A stretch of DNA of 64,000 bases. Source: Agathobaculum massiliense (GTDB lineage: Bacteria > Bacillota > Clostridia > Oscillospirales > Butyricicoccaceae). The stretch spans positions 558,001-622,000 of the forward strand of contig NZ_OMPN01000001.1 of the NCBI RefSeq assembly GCF_900291975.1, in the 5' to 3' direction. Positions within the stretch are counted from its first letter, which is position 1. Every line of letters starts with the position of its first letter. Below, piece by piece: positions 8,719 to 18,520 of this stretch. The translations under genes and the position numbers were made by a program. The notes beneath the pieces were generated by a model. That model worked only from the letters and a program-made list of their open reading frames with translations, did no database searches and was not told the DNA's origin.

Positions 8719-9387
8719 TCACGCTTCCCCCATCATTTCCAGGGCTTTTTTAGCCGCCATCTGCTCGGCCTCCTTTTTGCTCCGTCCAGTGCCGGACGCG
8801 AACACATTGGAATTGAGCAGCAGTTCCATCGTAAAGCGCTTATCGTGATCCGGTCCGGACTGACCGGCCAAGCGGTATTCCAGCGTTTCCTGCTTGTTCT
8901 TCTGCACGATCTCCTGCAGGATGGTCTTATAATCCTTGAACGCGCCACCTGCCAGCGCGAGCTCCACCTTTTTCGGGATAAAGCGCAGCACGAACGCGCG
9001 CGCGGGCTCGATACCGCCATCCAGGAAAATGGCGCCCAGCAGCGCCTCGGTCGCATCCGCCAGAATGGACGGCCGCCCGCGGCCGCCGCCCGTTTCTTCC
9101 CCATGACCCAGCCTGATCTGTTCCGGAATACCGAGTTCCCTCGCGATCTCGCACAAGGCGCCCTCGCATACGACCGCCGCGCGCAGCTTGGTCAGTTCAC
9201 CCTCCGGCAGATCCGGATAATGCGTGAACAGGTAGTCCGCTGTAACGAAGCCCAGTACGGAATCGCCAAGAAACTCCAGCCGCTCGTTATGGTGGAGATG
9301 ACTGCCCCTATGCTCGTTCGCATAGGAGGTATGTGTCATCGCTGTTTGGAACAGCGTTACATCCTTAAACTTATAATTCAGCTCCAA
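8719..9387 (-). CDS. rnc: Ribonuclease III
   Basis: Double-strand-specific endoribonuclease for rRNA and mRNA processing. The 222-residue protein has the RNase III signature NERLEFLGDSVLG near residue 34, the second acidic site DATEALLGAIFLDGG near 110, and a C-terminal double-stranded RNA-binding domain (about 150-220, with GRSKKEAEQMAAKKAL). It follows plsX on the same strand with a 66-bp gap; acpP, often found between these genes, is absent here. Confidence 0.96.
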   Translation of the reverse strand: MELNYKFKDVTLFQTAMTHTSYANEHRGSHLHHNERLEFLGDSVLGFVTADYLFTHYPDLPEGELTKLRAAVVCEGALCEIARELGIPEQIRLGHGEETGGGRGRPSILADATEALLGAIFLDGGIEPARAFVLRFIPKKVELALAGGAFKDYKTILQEIVQKNKQETLEYRLAGQSGPDHDKRFTMELLLNSNVFASGTGRSKKEAEQMAAKKALEMMGEA

Positions 9388-9453
9388 TTTCTTTCACCTC
9401 GCTTTCCAAACCGTCCCCTCCGGCCGGCAAGCCGGCGGGCAGCGTACAGCCGC

Positions 9454-10467
9454 TCATTCGACGGTCATATATGCTATGTTTTCCGAAACCGCGTCGATCA
9501 TACCCGATTTTGTATAGGCGATCGCCTGCCGAACGGCGTTCATCACCGCGATCTCATTGGAGGAGCCGTGCGCCTTGATAACCGGCTTGGCGATCCCCAG
9601 GAACGGCGCGCCGCCGACCTTGTCCTGATTGAACAGCTCGCGGAAATCGTCCATACCCTTTTTACAGGCCAAATAGCCCAGCTTGGTCGCCAAATTGCGC
9701 ATGAACACGGTTTTGATCTCGCCCGCCATAAACTTGGCCACGCCCTCGATGGTCTTAAGCATCACGTTGCCCGAATACCCGTCGCACACCGCCACGTCGC
9801 ACGCGCCGAGCGGCACCATGCTTCCCTCCACGTTACCGACAAAGTTGAGCCGGCCCTCGTCGCCCGCCTTTTTGAGCAGGGTGTACGCCTCCTTGCGCAG
9901 CGGATCGCCCTTGGTGTCCTCCGTGCCGTTGTTCACTAGGCCGACGCGCGGGCGGTTGACCCCACCTATCTTCTCCGCATACAGCGAGCCGAGAAACGCG
10001 AACTGCAGCAGCATCTCAGCCGTGCATTCGGTGTTCGCGCCCGCGTCGCACAGCATGACCTGGCCTCCCTTGCAGGGCATGACGGGCGCGAGCGCGCCGC
10101 GCCGGATGCCCTTGATCCGGCCGCCGAACAGGGTCGCGCCCGTGAGCAGGGCTCCCGTGTTGCCCGCGGAAACAAGCGCGTCGCCCTCACCCGCTTTGAG
10201 CAGCTTGAACGCCACCGCCATCGAGGAATCCGGCTTTTTGCGCAGCACAGTCGCCGGATCGTCGTGCATATCCACCAAGTCGGAGGCAGGCATGATAGTC
10301 ACGCCCTGCGTATCCTGCAGCCCCTTCTCCTTCAGGACCGCCTCGACCGTTTCCGACCGGCCGACCAGCAGCACTTCCTCGCCATATTCCCGCGCAGCCA
10401 GCGCGCCGCCCCAAACGGCGGACTCCGGCGCGTTGTCGCCGCCCATTGCATCCACGATGATTTTCAT
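9454..10467 (-). CDS. plsX: Phosphate acyltransferase PlsX
   Basis: Makes acyl-phosphate from acyl-ACP for phospholipid synthesis via PlsY. The 337-residue protein starts MKIIVDAMGGDNAP, the family N-terminus, and includes DGYSGNVMLKTIEG near residue 230 and FNQDKVGGAPFLGI near 285, both conserved in PlsX. Length is typical. It begins one base after the trmFO stop codon, suggesting coupling to trmFO. Confidence 0.96.
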   Translation of the reverse strand: MKIIVDAMGGDNAPESAVWGGALAAREYGEEVLLVGRSETVEAVLKEKGLQDTQGVTIMPASDLVDMHDDPATVLRKKPDSSMAVAFKLLKAGEGDALVSAGNTGALLTGATLFGGRIKGIRRGALAPVMPCKGGQVMLCDAGANTECTAEMLLQFAFLGSLYAEKIGGVNRPRVGLVNNGTEDTKGDPLRKEAYTLLKKAGDEGRLNFVGNVEGSMVPLGACDVAVCDGYSGNVMLKTIEGVAKFMAGEIKTVFMRNLATKLGYLACKKGMDDFRELFNQDKVGGAPFLGIAKPVIKAHGSSNEIAVMNAVRQAIAYTKSGMIDAVSENIAYMTVE

Positions 10468-10468
10468 G

Positions 10469-11773
10469 TCAAAGCTCCCCTTTCAGACTGTCGATTTTTG
10501 CAAGCGCCCGCTCGGAAATCTTCAGGTTTTTTTCCCGCTTGCCCTTGATTTTATAACCCAGCGGCTCAATGATGCCGAAATTGATGTTCATGGGCTGGAA
10601 TTTTGTTACCGTATGATCCGAGATGTAGCATGCCAGCGCACCGACCGCAGTCTGCCGGTCCAGCGCAGGCATGGGCCTGCCCTGTGTTTCGCATGCGGCG
10701 GCCACCCCCGCCGCCCATCCCGAGGCAGTGGACTCGATATAGCCCTCCACGCCGGTCATCTGCCCGGCAAAGCGGATGCGCGGATCTGCCCTCAGCGCGT
10801 AGGTCGCGTCCAGCAGGCGCGGCGAATCCAGGAACGTGTTGCGGTGCATCACGCCGTAGCGCATGAATTCGGCGTTTTGGAGCGCTGGGATCATGGAGAA
10901 CACGCGCTTTTGCTCGCCCCATTTGAGGTGGGTCTGGCAGCCGACCAGGTTGTACAGCGTACCCTGCGCGTTGTCGCGCCGAAGCTGAAGCACCGCATAC
11001 GGATCCCTGCCCGTCCTGGGGTCGGGCAGGCCGATGGGCTTCAGGATGCCGAAGCGCAGCGTATCATACCCGCGGCGGGCGTTGACCTCGATGGGCATAC
11101 AGCCCTCGAACACCTTGGAATCCTCAAACCCGTGAACCGGCGCTTCCTCGGCCGTGGTCAGTGCGTTCCAGAACGCGTCGTACTCCTCGCGGTTCAGCGG
11201 GCAGTTGATATAGTCCGCCGTACCCTTGCCGTAGCGCGAGGCCGCGTAAGCGGAATCCATGTCGATGCTCTCCGCGGTCACAATGGGCGCGGCCGCGTCG
11301 AAAAAGTGCAGGAAGTCCCCGCCCACCTTGCGGTGGATGGCCTCAAACAGCGCGTCCGAGGTCAGCGGGCCGGAGGCAACGATTACTCTGCCCTCCGGTA
11401 TCTCGGTCACTTCGCCGGATATAATCGCAATGTTCGGATGGGACTTGATCTTCCCGGTCACCGCGCGGGCGAACGCCTCGCGGTCAACTGCGAGCGCGCC
11501 GCCCGCTTCCACGCGGTGCGCGTCCGCGCAGGCGAGGATCAGGCTGTCCAGCCGCCGCAGCTCCTCCTTGAGCAGGCCTGCGGCGTTGGTCAGTTCGTCT
11601 GACCGCAGCGAATTCGAGCAAACCAGCTCGGCGAAATCGTCCGCGTGATGCGCCTCCGAGCGTTTTTCTGGCTTCATCTCATGCAGGCGCACGTTAACGC
11701 CGCGCTGCGCAAGCTGCCAGGCCGCTTCGCAACCCGCCAGCCCCGCGCCGATCACCGTTACAAACTCACTCAC
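10469..11773 (-). CDS. trmFO: Folate-dependent tRNA (uracil-54-C5) methyltransferase TrmFO
   Basis: Uses methylenetetrahydrofolate and FAD to form ribothymidine at tRNA position 54. The 434-residue protein opens with a Rossmann FAD motif (VIGAGLAGCEAAWQLA), followed by HEMKPEKRSEAHH and LVCSNSLRSD, both diagnostic for TrmFO, and a second nucleotide region RFAGQMTGVEGYIES near 330. The gene overlaps topA by 8 bp; dprA-topA-trmFO order is common in Firmicutes. Confidence 0.96.
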   Translation of the reverse strand: MSEFVTVIGAGLAGCEAAWQLAQRGVNVRLHEMKPEKRSEAHHADDFAELVCSNSLRSDELTNAAGLLKEELRRLDSLILACADAHRVEAGGALAVDREAFARAVTGKIKSHPNIAIISGEVTEIPEGRVIVASGPLTSDALFEAIHRKVGGDFLHFFDAAAPIVTAESIDMDSAYAASRYGKGTADYINCPLNREEYDAFWNALTTAEEAPVHGFEDSKVFEGCMPIEVNARRGYDTLRFGILKPIGLPDPRTGRDPYAVLQLRRDNAQGTLYNLVGCQTHLKWGEQKRVFSMIPALQNAEFMRYGVMHRNTFLDSPRLLDATYALRADPRIRFAGQMTGVEGYIESTASGWAAGVAAACETQGRPMPALDRQTAVGALACYISDHTVTKFQPMNINFGIIEPLGYKIKGKREKNLKISERALAKIDSLKGEL

Positions 11774-14231
11774 CGGCGGCCTCCTTTGCCTTGATAGACT
11801 TACGGGCCTTTGCCTTTGCCGCTTTCTCTGCGGCTTTTTCTGCCTCGTATTTCTCCAGTGCCTTGGCGTACTGCGCCTGCTGGGCCTTGGTCAGCGCCTG
11901 CACATCCTCGTCCTTCAGCTTTTTGAAGCGGTTCGTGGTCTTGGTCATCCACGGCACCTGCTTTTTTGCCGCAGGCTTTTTCGCCGCGGCGGGCTTTTGG
12001 GCTGGCGCGGCTTTTTTCGATGTCTCTCCGCCCTCGCCCGCGGCTTCCGCCGCTGCCTTGGCCGCCGCGCGTTCGGCTGCTTTCGCGGCGCGCGCTTCGC
12101 GGCGCTGGCGGTTCTTTTCCGCCTCCTCGGGCGGCAGGCCCTCCTTAACCAGCTCGGTATAACCGCAGCCCTCGCGCAGACACACGTCCGTGACCTCCTT
12201 GGAGTCGCGGTCGGTGTGGCGGAACAGCGAGGAGTCGCAGTTCGGGCATTTGCTTCCCAGCGGCTTATCCCAGGTCATGAACTGGCACTCCGGATATTTT
12301 TCGCAACTGTAATACACATAGCCGCGCGCGGATTTCTTTTTGACCACCTTGGCCCCGCACACCGGGCAGGCCGCGCCGGTGTCCTCGGTGATGGGCTTGG
12401 TATTGGTACACTCTGGGAAGCCCGGGCAGGCCAGGAACTTGCCGAAACGGCCGGACTTGATAACCATATTGCGGCCGCACTTTTCGCAGATCACATCCGT
12501 GACCTCGTCCTTGATCTTGATGCGTTGGCCCTCCAGATCGATCTCGGCCTGCCCCAGCGCCTTTTCAAAGTCGTCATAGAAATTGTGCAGGAGCTGGATA
12601 TAGTTGAGCTTTCCCGCCTCTACTTCGTCGAGCTGCTCCTCCATATTGGCGGTAAACTCATAATCCGCGACCGACTTGAACTCGTCCACCAACAGGCCGG
12701 TTACGCCCTCGCCGAGCGGCGTAGGGCGCAGCGCCTTGTTCTCCTTGGTCACATAGTCGCGGTCGAGGATGGTGGAGATAGTCGGCGCATAGGTGGACGG
12801 GCGGCCGATGCCTCGCTCCTCCATCGCACGGATGAGCGAGGCCTCGGTATAGCGTGCGGGCGGCTGGGTGAAGTGCTGCGACGGGTCGAGTTTTTCGACC
12901 GAGAGGGTATCGCCCTCCGCAAAGCGCGGCAGGGGCTTGCCCGCCTCGCCCTTCTTCTCGTCGTCCGTGCCCTCTTCGTAAACCGCGGTAAAGCCGGGGA
13001 AGGCTACCGTGTGGCCGGAGGCGCGGAACACCTGACCCTCGCACACAATATCCGCTGAAACCGTGTCCAAAATCGCGTCCGCCATCTGGCAAGCGACAAA
13101 ACGCGACCAGATGAGCTTGTACAGCTTATACTGGTCGGGCGAGAGGTACTGGCGAATCTCGTCCGGCAGGAGCTTGACGTCGGACGGGCGGATGGCTTCG
13201 TGCGCATCCTGCGCGTTCCCCTTGGTCTTGAACACGCGCGGCTTGCCGGGGTAGTACTCGTCCCCATAGCGGCCGCGGATAAAGCCGGCGGCGGCAGCGG
13301 TGGCCTCGTCGGCTAAGCGCAGCGAGTCAGTACGCATATAAGTGATCAAACCGGTCAGTCCGAACTCGCCCAGTTCGATACCCTCGTACAGTTCCTGTGC
13401 GATGCTCATGGTGCGGCGCGGGGTCATGTTGAGCTTGCGGCTGGCCTCCTGCTGTAAGGTGGAAGTGATGAACGGCGGCGCGGGCGTACGCTTTTTCTTG
13501 CCGCGCTTGATCTCGCTCACAGTAAAGGGCTTGCCGGATACCGCGTCCACGACCGCCTGCGCTTCGGACTCGTTTTTCAGCTCGGCCTTGCCGGTCTGGT
13601 CGCCGTAGTAACGCGCGGTGAAGCGGCCGCCGTCCGCGGTCTGCAGCAGCGCCTCGATAGTCCAGTATTCCTCGGGTACGAACGCGCGGATCTCATTCTC
13701 GCGGTCTACCACCAGACGGGTGGCCACGCTCTGCACGCGCCCTGCGGACAGGCCGCGCTTGACCTTGCGCCACAGGAAGGGCGACAGCTCGTAGCCCACG
13801 ATGCGATCCAGGATGCGGCGTGCCTGCTGGGCGTTGACCAGGTCGATGTCGATATCGCGCGGATGCTCGATCCCATACTTGACCGCAGGCTTGGTGATCT
13901 CATTGAAGGTCACGCGCTTGGAATCCTTCTCCTTAAGCTTGAACAGCTCCTTGATATGCCAGGAAATCGCCTCGCCCTCGCGGTCCGGGTCAGTCGCAAG
14001 GTACACGAAATCGCTTTTGCGGATCTCACTGCGGATTTCCTTGATAATTTTATCCTTTCCCTCGATCGGCACATATTCCGGCTTGAAATCGTGCTCAAAA
14101 TCGACACTCATTTTCTTTTTCGGCAAATCGCGCAGATGCCCCATCGACGCCTTGACCACATAATCCGAACCGAGGTATTTGCCAATGGTCTTGGCCTTGG
14201 CTGGGGACTCCACGATGACTAATTTTGACAT
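11766..14231 (-). CDS. topA: DNA topoisomerase I
   Basis: Type IA topoisomerase that relaxes negative supercoils. The 821-residue protein has an N-terminal TOPRIM domain (KLVIVESPAKAKTIGKYLG; acidic DPDREGE near residue 110), the active-site tyrosine region around ITYMRTDS near 308, and three C-terminal four-cysteine zinc ribbons (CEKCGRN, CPVCGAK, CPNCDSS). A lysine- and alanine-rich tail of about 100 residues follows. The ATG at 14231 is preferred over an upstream TTG because GGAGG lies 5 bp before it. Confidence 0.96.
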   Translation of the reverse strand: MSKLVIVESPAKAKTIGKYLGSDYVVKASMGHLRDLPKKKMSVDFEHDFKPEYVPIEGKDKIIKEIRSEIRKSDFVYLATDPDREGEAISWHIKELFKLKEKDSKRVTFNEITKPAVKYGIEHPRDIDIDLVNAQQARRILDRIVGYELSPFLWRKVKRGLSAGRVQSVATRLVVDRENEIRAFVPEEYWTIEALLQTADGGRFTARYYGDQTGKAELKNESEAQAVVDAVSGKPFTVSEIKRGKKKRTPAPPFITSTLQQEASRKLNMTPRRTMSIAQELYEGIELGEFGLTGLITYMRTDSLRLADEATAAAAGFIRGRYGDEYYPGKPRVFKTKGNAQDAHEAIRPSDVKLLPDEIRQYLSPDQYKLYKLIWSRFVACQMADAILDTVSADIVCEGQVFRASGHTVAFPGFTAVYEEGTDDEKKGEAGKPLPRFAEGDTLSVEKLDPSQHFTQPPARYTEASLIRAMEERGIGRPSTYAPTISTILDRDYVTKENKALRPTPLGEGVTGLLVDEFKSVADYEFTANMEEQLDEVEAGKLNYIQLLHNFYDDFEKALGQAEIDLEGQRIKIKDEVTDVICEKCGRNMVIKSGRFGKFLACPGFPECTNTKPITEDTGAACPVCGAKVVKKKSARGYVYYSCEKYPECQFMTWDKPLGSKCPNCDSSLFRHTDRDSKEVTDVCLREGCGYTELVKEGLPPEEAEKNRQRREARAAKAAERAAAKAAAEAAGEGGETSKKAAPAQKPAAAKKPAAKKQVPWMTKTTNRFKKLKDEDVQALTKAQQAQYAKALEKYEAEKAAEKAAKAKARKSIKAKEAAGE

Positions 14232-14357
14232 AAAAACCTCCAAAGCATGGTTTTGGAAAGCCGGCCGGCATCCGGTTTTCCAAGGCCGCTCGCAAGGCGG
14301 CTATTTCTGCGCGCCTGACGGCGCGTTTGATGCGATCCTTGGGCAATACGGCGGCTT

Positions 14358-15575
14358 TCACCTGCCGCCCATTACCAGCCTGCCCTTTTCGCGGCGCAGA
14401 ACGCCGTCCACCTCCAGCATGGTGACCAGCGCCATCACGCGCGGCGCAGGCAGGCCGCAGCGTTCGATCAGCTCCTCCGGCGTTGATACACCCTGCTGCA
14501 CCAGCTCCGCGATGCGGCGCTCTTCGCCGCGCAGCGTTTCCGGCAGGGCTGTCGGCGCCTGCTTCTGACCGGTCTTTGCCGGCGGCTCCTGTTTATTGCC
14601 GCCCGATCCAGCCTCCCGCCCTGGCGCCGCTGGACGCATGTCGGCCTGCCGCCGGGGCGTCTGCTCGGCACGGCGTGCCGCCGGAGGTACGCGCAGCAGT
14701 CCGTTATAGGCGCGGACCAGCGCCTGCGGGCTGCGCAGCAATGCGGCTTCGCCTTTCTCGATCAGCTCATTACACGCCTTGGACTGCGGCGCGTCCAAAG
14801 CGCCGGGTACCGCGTATACGTCGCGCCCCTGATCGAGCGCGTGCCGTGCCGTAATCAGTGCGCCCGAGCGGTAATCCGCCGCCTCCACGATCACCGACGC
14901 GACCGAAAGGCCGCTGATGATGCGGTTGCGGTCATGGTAATGCGCGCCTTTCGGCTCGGTGCCGGGCGGATATTCGCTGACGACCGCGCCGGACAACAGG
15001 ATATCCCCCATCAGCCCCCTGTGTCGGGGCGGGTAACACACATCCACGCCGCCCGCCAACACAGCGACCGTCAGCCCGCCTGCGCGGAGCGCGCCGCGGT
15101 GCGCCGCTCCATCGTTTCCCAGCGCCATCCCACTGACCGTGATAAATCCCGCGCGCGCCAGCGCCGTGCCGATGCTTTCCGCAGTCTGCAAGCCATACGC
15201 GGTCGCTTCCCGCGTGCCGACCACGGCGATGCCGGGCGTAACGTCAAAATCCGGCCATCTGCCACGCACATACAGCACCATGGGCGGGTCCGCGATCGCG
15301 CGCAGCCGGTCAGGATAGGCGCTGTCGCCGGCCGTGATAATCTGGATCCCCCGTTCCGCGCATTCCCCGATGATCCGTTCCGCTTCCGCGGTGTCCTTAT
15401 CGCATAATGCGTCGACCTGCGCCTTGCACAGCCCGCAGGGCGCGGTTGCCAGCATTTTCCGATCCGCGGCATACAGCGCGTCCGGCGACCCGAACGCACG
15501 CAGGGCTTCCGCAGCTGCGCGCGAACCCAGTCCTCGCCGCAAGGAAAGCCATACATAACTCAGACGTGACGGCAT
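14358..15575 (-). CDS. dprA: DNA processing protein DprA
   Basis: Binds incoming single-stranded DNA and loads RecA in natural transformation. The 405-residue protein has an N-terminal helical (SAM/HhH-like) region, the Rossmann DprA domain (about 85-300, with VVGTREATAYG, SGMALGNDGAAHRGAL and DYRSGALITARHALDQGR) and a C-terminal winged helix (about 345-405). The motif usually read as SGLARGID is SGMALGND here, so a conserved Arg and Ile differ. It is followed by topA after 126 bp in which I see no gene. Confidence 0.94.
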   Translation of the reverse strand: MPSRLSYVWLSLRRGLGSRAAAEALRAFGSPDALYAADRKMLATAPCGLCKAQVDALCDKDTAEAERIIGECAERGIQIITAGDSAYPDRLRAIADPPMVLYVRGRWPDFDVTPGIAVVGTREATAYGLQTAESIGTALARAGFITVSGMALGNDGAAHRGALRAGGLTVAVLAGGVDVCYPPRHRGLMGDILLSGAVVSEYPPGTEPKGAHYHDRNRIISGLSVASVIVEAADYRSGALITARHALDQGRDVYAVPGALDAPQSKACNELIEKGEAALLRSPQALVRAYNGLLRVPPAARRAEQTPRRQADMRPAAPGREAGSGGNKQEPPAKTGQKQAPTALPETLRGEERRIAELVQQGVSTPEELIERCGLPAPRVMALVTMLEVDGVLRREKGRLVMGGR

Positions 15576-15588
15576 ACTGCACGCCTCC

Positions 15589-16356
15589 TCATTTTGTCAT
15601 TTCATAAATCACGATAGCCGCCGCCACGCCCGCATTGAGCGACTCGGCGCGGCCCGCCATCGGAATAATCACCCGTTTGTCGGACAGGTTAAGCGCGCTC
15701 TGCGAAACGCCCCTGCCCTCGCTGCCGATGATGACCGCCGCCCGTTCCAGCGGCACGGTGTCCAGCGGCATGCTGTCCGCATGCAGCGCAGTCGCATAGA
15801 CTGCAAGCCCCGCTTCCCTCAGCTGCTCCACCGCATCCGCGAGCGGCAGCTGCACGCACGGCAGGCGGAACACCGCGCCCATCGTCGAGCGCACGACCTT
15901 GGGGGAAAAGGGATCGGCACAGCCCTCGCACAACACGACGGCGCCGAGCGCGAACGCTTCGGCGGTTCGTAAGATCGTGCCAAGGTTGCCCGGGTCCTGC
16001 AGCCCGTCCAGCAGCAGCACCTGCCGCTTCCCCTGTAGGTCGCGCGCCTCCCACTGCGGTTGGCGGCATGAAAACACCACGTTCTGCGGCGTTTCCACAT
16101 CGCTTGCCAGCCCGAACAGGGCGTCCGCCGCGCAGTACAGCACGGCCCCCTGTTCCGCCGCATGGTCAAGCAGGGCGTCCTGCCAGCCCTCCCGCGCCAG
16201 AAGGGTTTTCACCCGCGTGCCGGAGGCCAGTGCTTCCCGAAGCATTTTCTCTCCTTCGCACAGCATTTCCCCCGTGCTCCTGCGGTACTTCTTTTCCCGT
16301 CCCAGCCGCGCCAGATGGCGGAGCGCGGCGTTCTGGCGGCTCTGAATCACGGTCAA
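15589..16356 (-). CDS. TrmH/SpoU-family RNA 2'-O-methyltransferase
   Basis: SAM-dependent methyltransferase of the SPOUT class, probably acting on 23S rRNA. The 255-residue protein has an N-terminal substrate-binding domain (IQSRQNAALRHLARL) and the three SpoU motifs: LDGLQDPGNLGTILRT (about 117), IIGSEGRGVS (about 206) and IPMAGRAESLNAGVA (about 225). The start is a TTG overlapping the ktrA stop by 4 bp (TTGA), supported by GGTGG 7 bp upstream; a GTG two codons later is the alternative. The exact nucleotide target cannot be read from sequence. Confidence 0.92.
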   Translation of the reverse strand: MTVIQSRQNAALRHLARLGREKKYRRSTGEMLCEGEKMLREALASGTRVKTLLAREGWQDALLDHAAEQGAVLYCAADALFGLASDVETPQNVVFSCRQPQWEARDLQGKRQVLLLDGLQDPGNLGTILRTAEAFALGAVVLCEGCADPFSPKVVRSTMGAVFRLPCVQLPLADAVEQLREAGLAVYATALHADSMPLDTVPLERAAVIIGSEGRGVSQSALNLSDKRVIIPMAGRAESLNAGVAAAIVIYEMTK

Positions 16357-17009
16357 TTCATTTCCACCACCTTGTTGACATTGTCATTCGTTCCAATCAC
16401 GATCAGGACATCGTCCGGCCCTATGATCTGATCGGCCGCAGGCGATACGTTCACACTGCCACCCTCGCCGTGCCGGATCGCCAGCACGTTAATCAGATAC
16501 CGCGCCCGCACATTCAACTCGCCGAGCGAATGCCCGATCCAGCTTTTGGGGGTGTGTATCTCCAAAATGGAGAAATCATCCGAGACGCCGATATAGTCCA
16601 CAACATTGGTGCGCGCGAGGCGCTGCGCCAGCCTCTGCCCCATTTCGATCTCGGGCAGCACCACGCGGTCCGCGCCGACGCGCTCAAGTACGCGCGCATG
16701 GATAGGCGCTATCGCCTTGGCGACGATATACTGCGCACCCAGTTCCTTGAGCATCACCGTGATCAGAATGCTGGCTTCCATATCCGCGCCCACGGCGACC
16801 ACGCAGCAGTCAAAATTGCGCGCTCCCACCGAGCGCAACACCGCTTCGTCCTGTGCATCACCCTGTATGGCCTGCGTGACCTGATCCGAAATATACTGGA
16901 CGTTTTCCGCGTCAATATCGAGTGCAAGCACCTCCTGCCCGAGTGCTGACAATTCCTGCGCGACCGACGCGCCAAAGCGGCCAAGCCCAATTACCAAAAA
17001 AGATTTCAT
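16353..17009 (-). CDS. Potassium uptake regulatory subunit, TrkA/KtrA family
   Basis: Cytoplasmic RCK subunit that gates a KtrB/TrkH-type potassium channel. The 218-residue protein has an N-terminal RCK-N Rossmann domain (FLVIGLGRFGASVAQEL, acidic LALDIDAE) and an RCK-C domain from about 135 (IGHSLGELNVRARYLI). The size is that of KtrA, with one RCK unit rather than two. It lies 71 bp downstream of the membrane subunit gene, so the pair forms an operon. The ATG at 17009 is preceded by AAGGGG. Confidence 0.93.
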   Translation of the reverse strand: MKSFLVIGLGRFGASVAQELSALGQEVLALDIDAENVQYISDQVTQAIQGDAQDEAVLRSVGARNFDCCVVAVGADMEASILITVMLKELGAQYIVAKAIAPIHARVLERVGADRVVLPEIEMGQRLAQRLARTNVVDYIGVSDDFSILEIHTPKSWIGHSLGELNVRARYLINVLAIRHGEGGSVNVSPAADQIIGPDDVLIVIGTNDNVNKVVEMN

Positions 17010-17080
17010 CACAAAGCCCCTTATCCATCGTTATCTTCCCACCGCGCACTGCGCGGCGTCAATTCCATAAAGCCCTGGCT

Positions 17081-18448
17081 TTATCCCACCATCACATTGC
17101 CCTCCGGATACTGCAGCTTGGGCGGCTCCCTGTGCCGCATCAGCACACTCACACCGAGCGTAAGCACACCTACGCGTCCCAAATACATCAGCACAATCAA
17201 AATCAGGCAGGAGGGCGTGTGCAGCGACGGCGTCAGCCCCATGGTCAGGCCGACCGTACCAAACGCGGACACCGCTTCAAACAAGCACTGATGCAGCGGC
17301 GCGTCTTCGATATAGGCGATCGCACAGGCGCCGCTCAGACTGACTACCACGCCGACAATCAACATGGTGACCGCGTTCATAATGCTACGCGGTGTAATCG
17401 TGCGCCCGAACGCCGACACCGTGATCCGCCCGCGCAGCGCGGAAGCTGCGGAAAGCAGCAGCACTGCCGCTGCGACCGTCTTAATGCCGCCCGCTGTGGA
17501 GCCCGGCGAACCGCCGATCAGCATGAGCAGGCAGGAAACCGCCTGTGCCGGCCCGCCGAGCGCGGCCTGGTCGATCGTATTATACCCCGCCGTGCGCAGC
17601 GTGACCGATTGGAACGCCGCGGCGAGCACCTTTTCCGGTCCGGAAAGCGCGCCCAGCGTCCGCGGGTTGTTCCATTCAAACAGCAGCGTCAGCCCGAAGC
17701 CCAGCAGCAGCAGCGCCGCCGTTGTCACCAGCACCAGCTTGGTATGCAGGCGGAAATGCCGGAAGCTGCGCTTATCCCAGATATCGCCCCAGACAAAAAA
17801 ACCCAGGCCGCCGATCACGATCAGCGCCATAATCGTCAGGTTGACCAGCGGATCCCCCACATAATCGACCAGCGATAAAAACGGCGCGTCCGGCGTTCCC
17901 AGCAGGTCAAAGCCAGCGTTGCAGAACGCGGACACCGAATGGAAAACGCCCATCGAAAGCCCTTTAAAAAAGCCGAACTGGGGAATAAAGCGGCAGGACA
18001 GAATGACAGCGCCCGCCGCCTCAAACGCAAAGGTCCCGTACAGCACGCGCCGCGTCAGCCGGACGATGCCTGCGTTGTCCGTCAGGTTCAGGCCCGCGCT
18101 CATCACCATGCGCTCGCGCAGCGTAATGGTGCGGTGCGTCAGAAACGACGCGATGGAGGCCAGCGTCATAAATCCCAGGCCGCCGATCTGGATCAGCAGC
18201 AGGATGACCGCCTGACCAAAGCTGGACCAATGCGTCGCTGTGCCGACCCGTATCAGGCCGGTCACGCAGGTGGCGGAGGTGGCCGTGAACAGCGCGTCCA
18301 AAAACGGCGTGGCCTCCCCGCTGCGTGCCGAGACCGGCAGGGCGAGCAGCACGGCCCCCGTCAGGATAATGGCGAGAAAGCCCAGCGCCATGACCGTTGT
18401 CGGTCGCATGCGGCGCATACGGCGGTTATGCAAATGCAGGCGGTTCAT
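17081..18448 (-). CDS. Potassium transporter membrane subunit, KtrB/TrkH family
   Basis: Integral membrane K+ (possibly Na+-coupled) transporter partnered with the adjacent TrkA/KtrA protein. The 455-residue product has multiple membrane segments arranged as four M1-P-M2 repeats; pore-loop glycines appear in TATSATCVTGLI near residue 60, FCNAGFDLLG, TLRTAGYNTID and AFGTVGLTMGL. The ATG at 18448 is preferred to a longer reading because AAGGGG lies upstream and the extra residues would cross a hairpin at 18481-18506. Confidence 0.94.
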   Translation of the reverse strand: MNRLHLHNRRMRRMRPTTVMALGFLAIILTGAVLLALPVSARSGEATPFLDALFTATSATCVTGLIRVGTATHWSSFGQAVILLLIQIGGLGFMTLASIASFLTHRTITLRERMVMSAGLNLTDNAGIVRLTRRVLYGTFAFEAAGAVILSCRFIPQFGFFKGLSMGVFHSVSAFCNAGFDLLGTPDAPFLSLVDYVGDPLVNLTIMALIVIGGLGFFVWGDIWDKRSFRHFRLHTKLVLVTTAALLLLGFGLTLLFEWNNPRTLGALSGPEKVLAAAFQSVTLRTAGYNTIDQAALGGPAQAVSCLLMLIGGSPGSTAGGIKTVAAAVLLLSAASALRGRITVSAFGRTITPRSIMNAVTMLIVGVVVSLSGACAIAYIEDAPLHQCLFEAVSAFGTVGLTMGLTPSLHTPSCLILIVLMYLGRVGVLTLGVSVLMRHREPPKLQYPEGNVMVG

Positions 18449-18480
18449 TCCCGAATCCCCTTTAGATACCAATATACCGA

Positions 18481-18506
18481 AAGCCTGAACGGTTCCGTCC
18501 AGGCTT
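18481..18506 (-). terminator. Hairpin between lysS and the potassium transporter gene
   Basis: 12-bp arms (18481-18492 and 18495-18506) with one G-U pair and a two-base loop. On the minus strand only three T follow, so it is at best a weak terminator or mRNA-stabilising stem after lysS. Confidence 0.45.
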
Positions 18507-18520
18507 TGCAAAGCGTTTTT

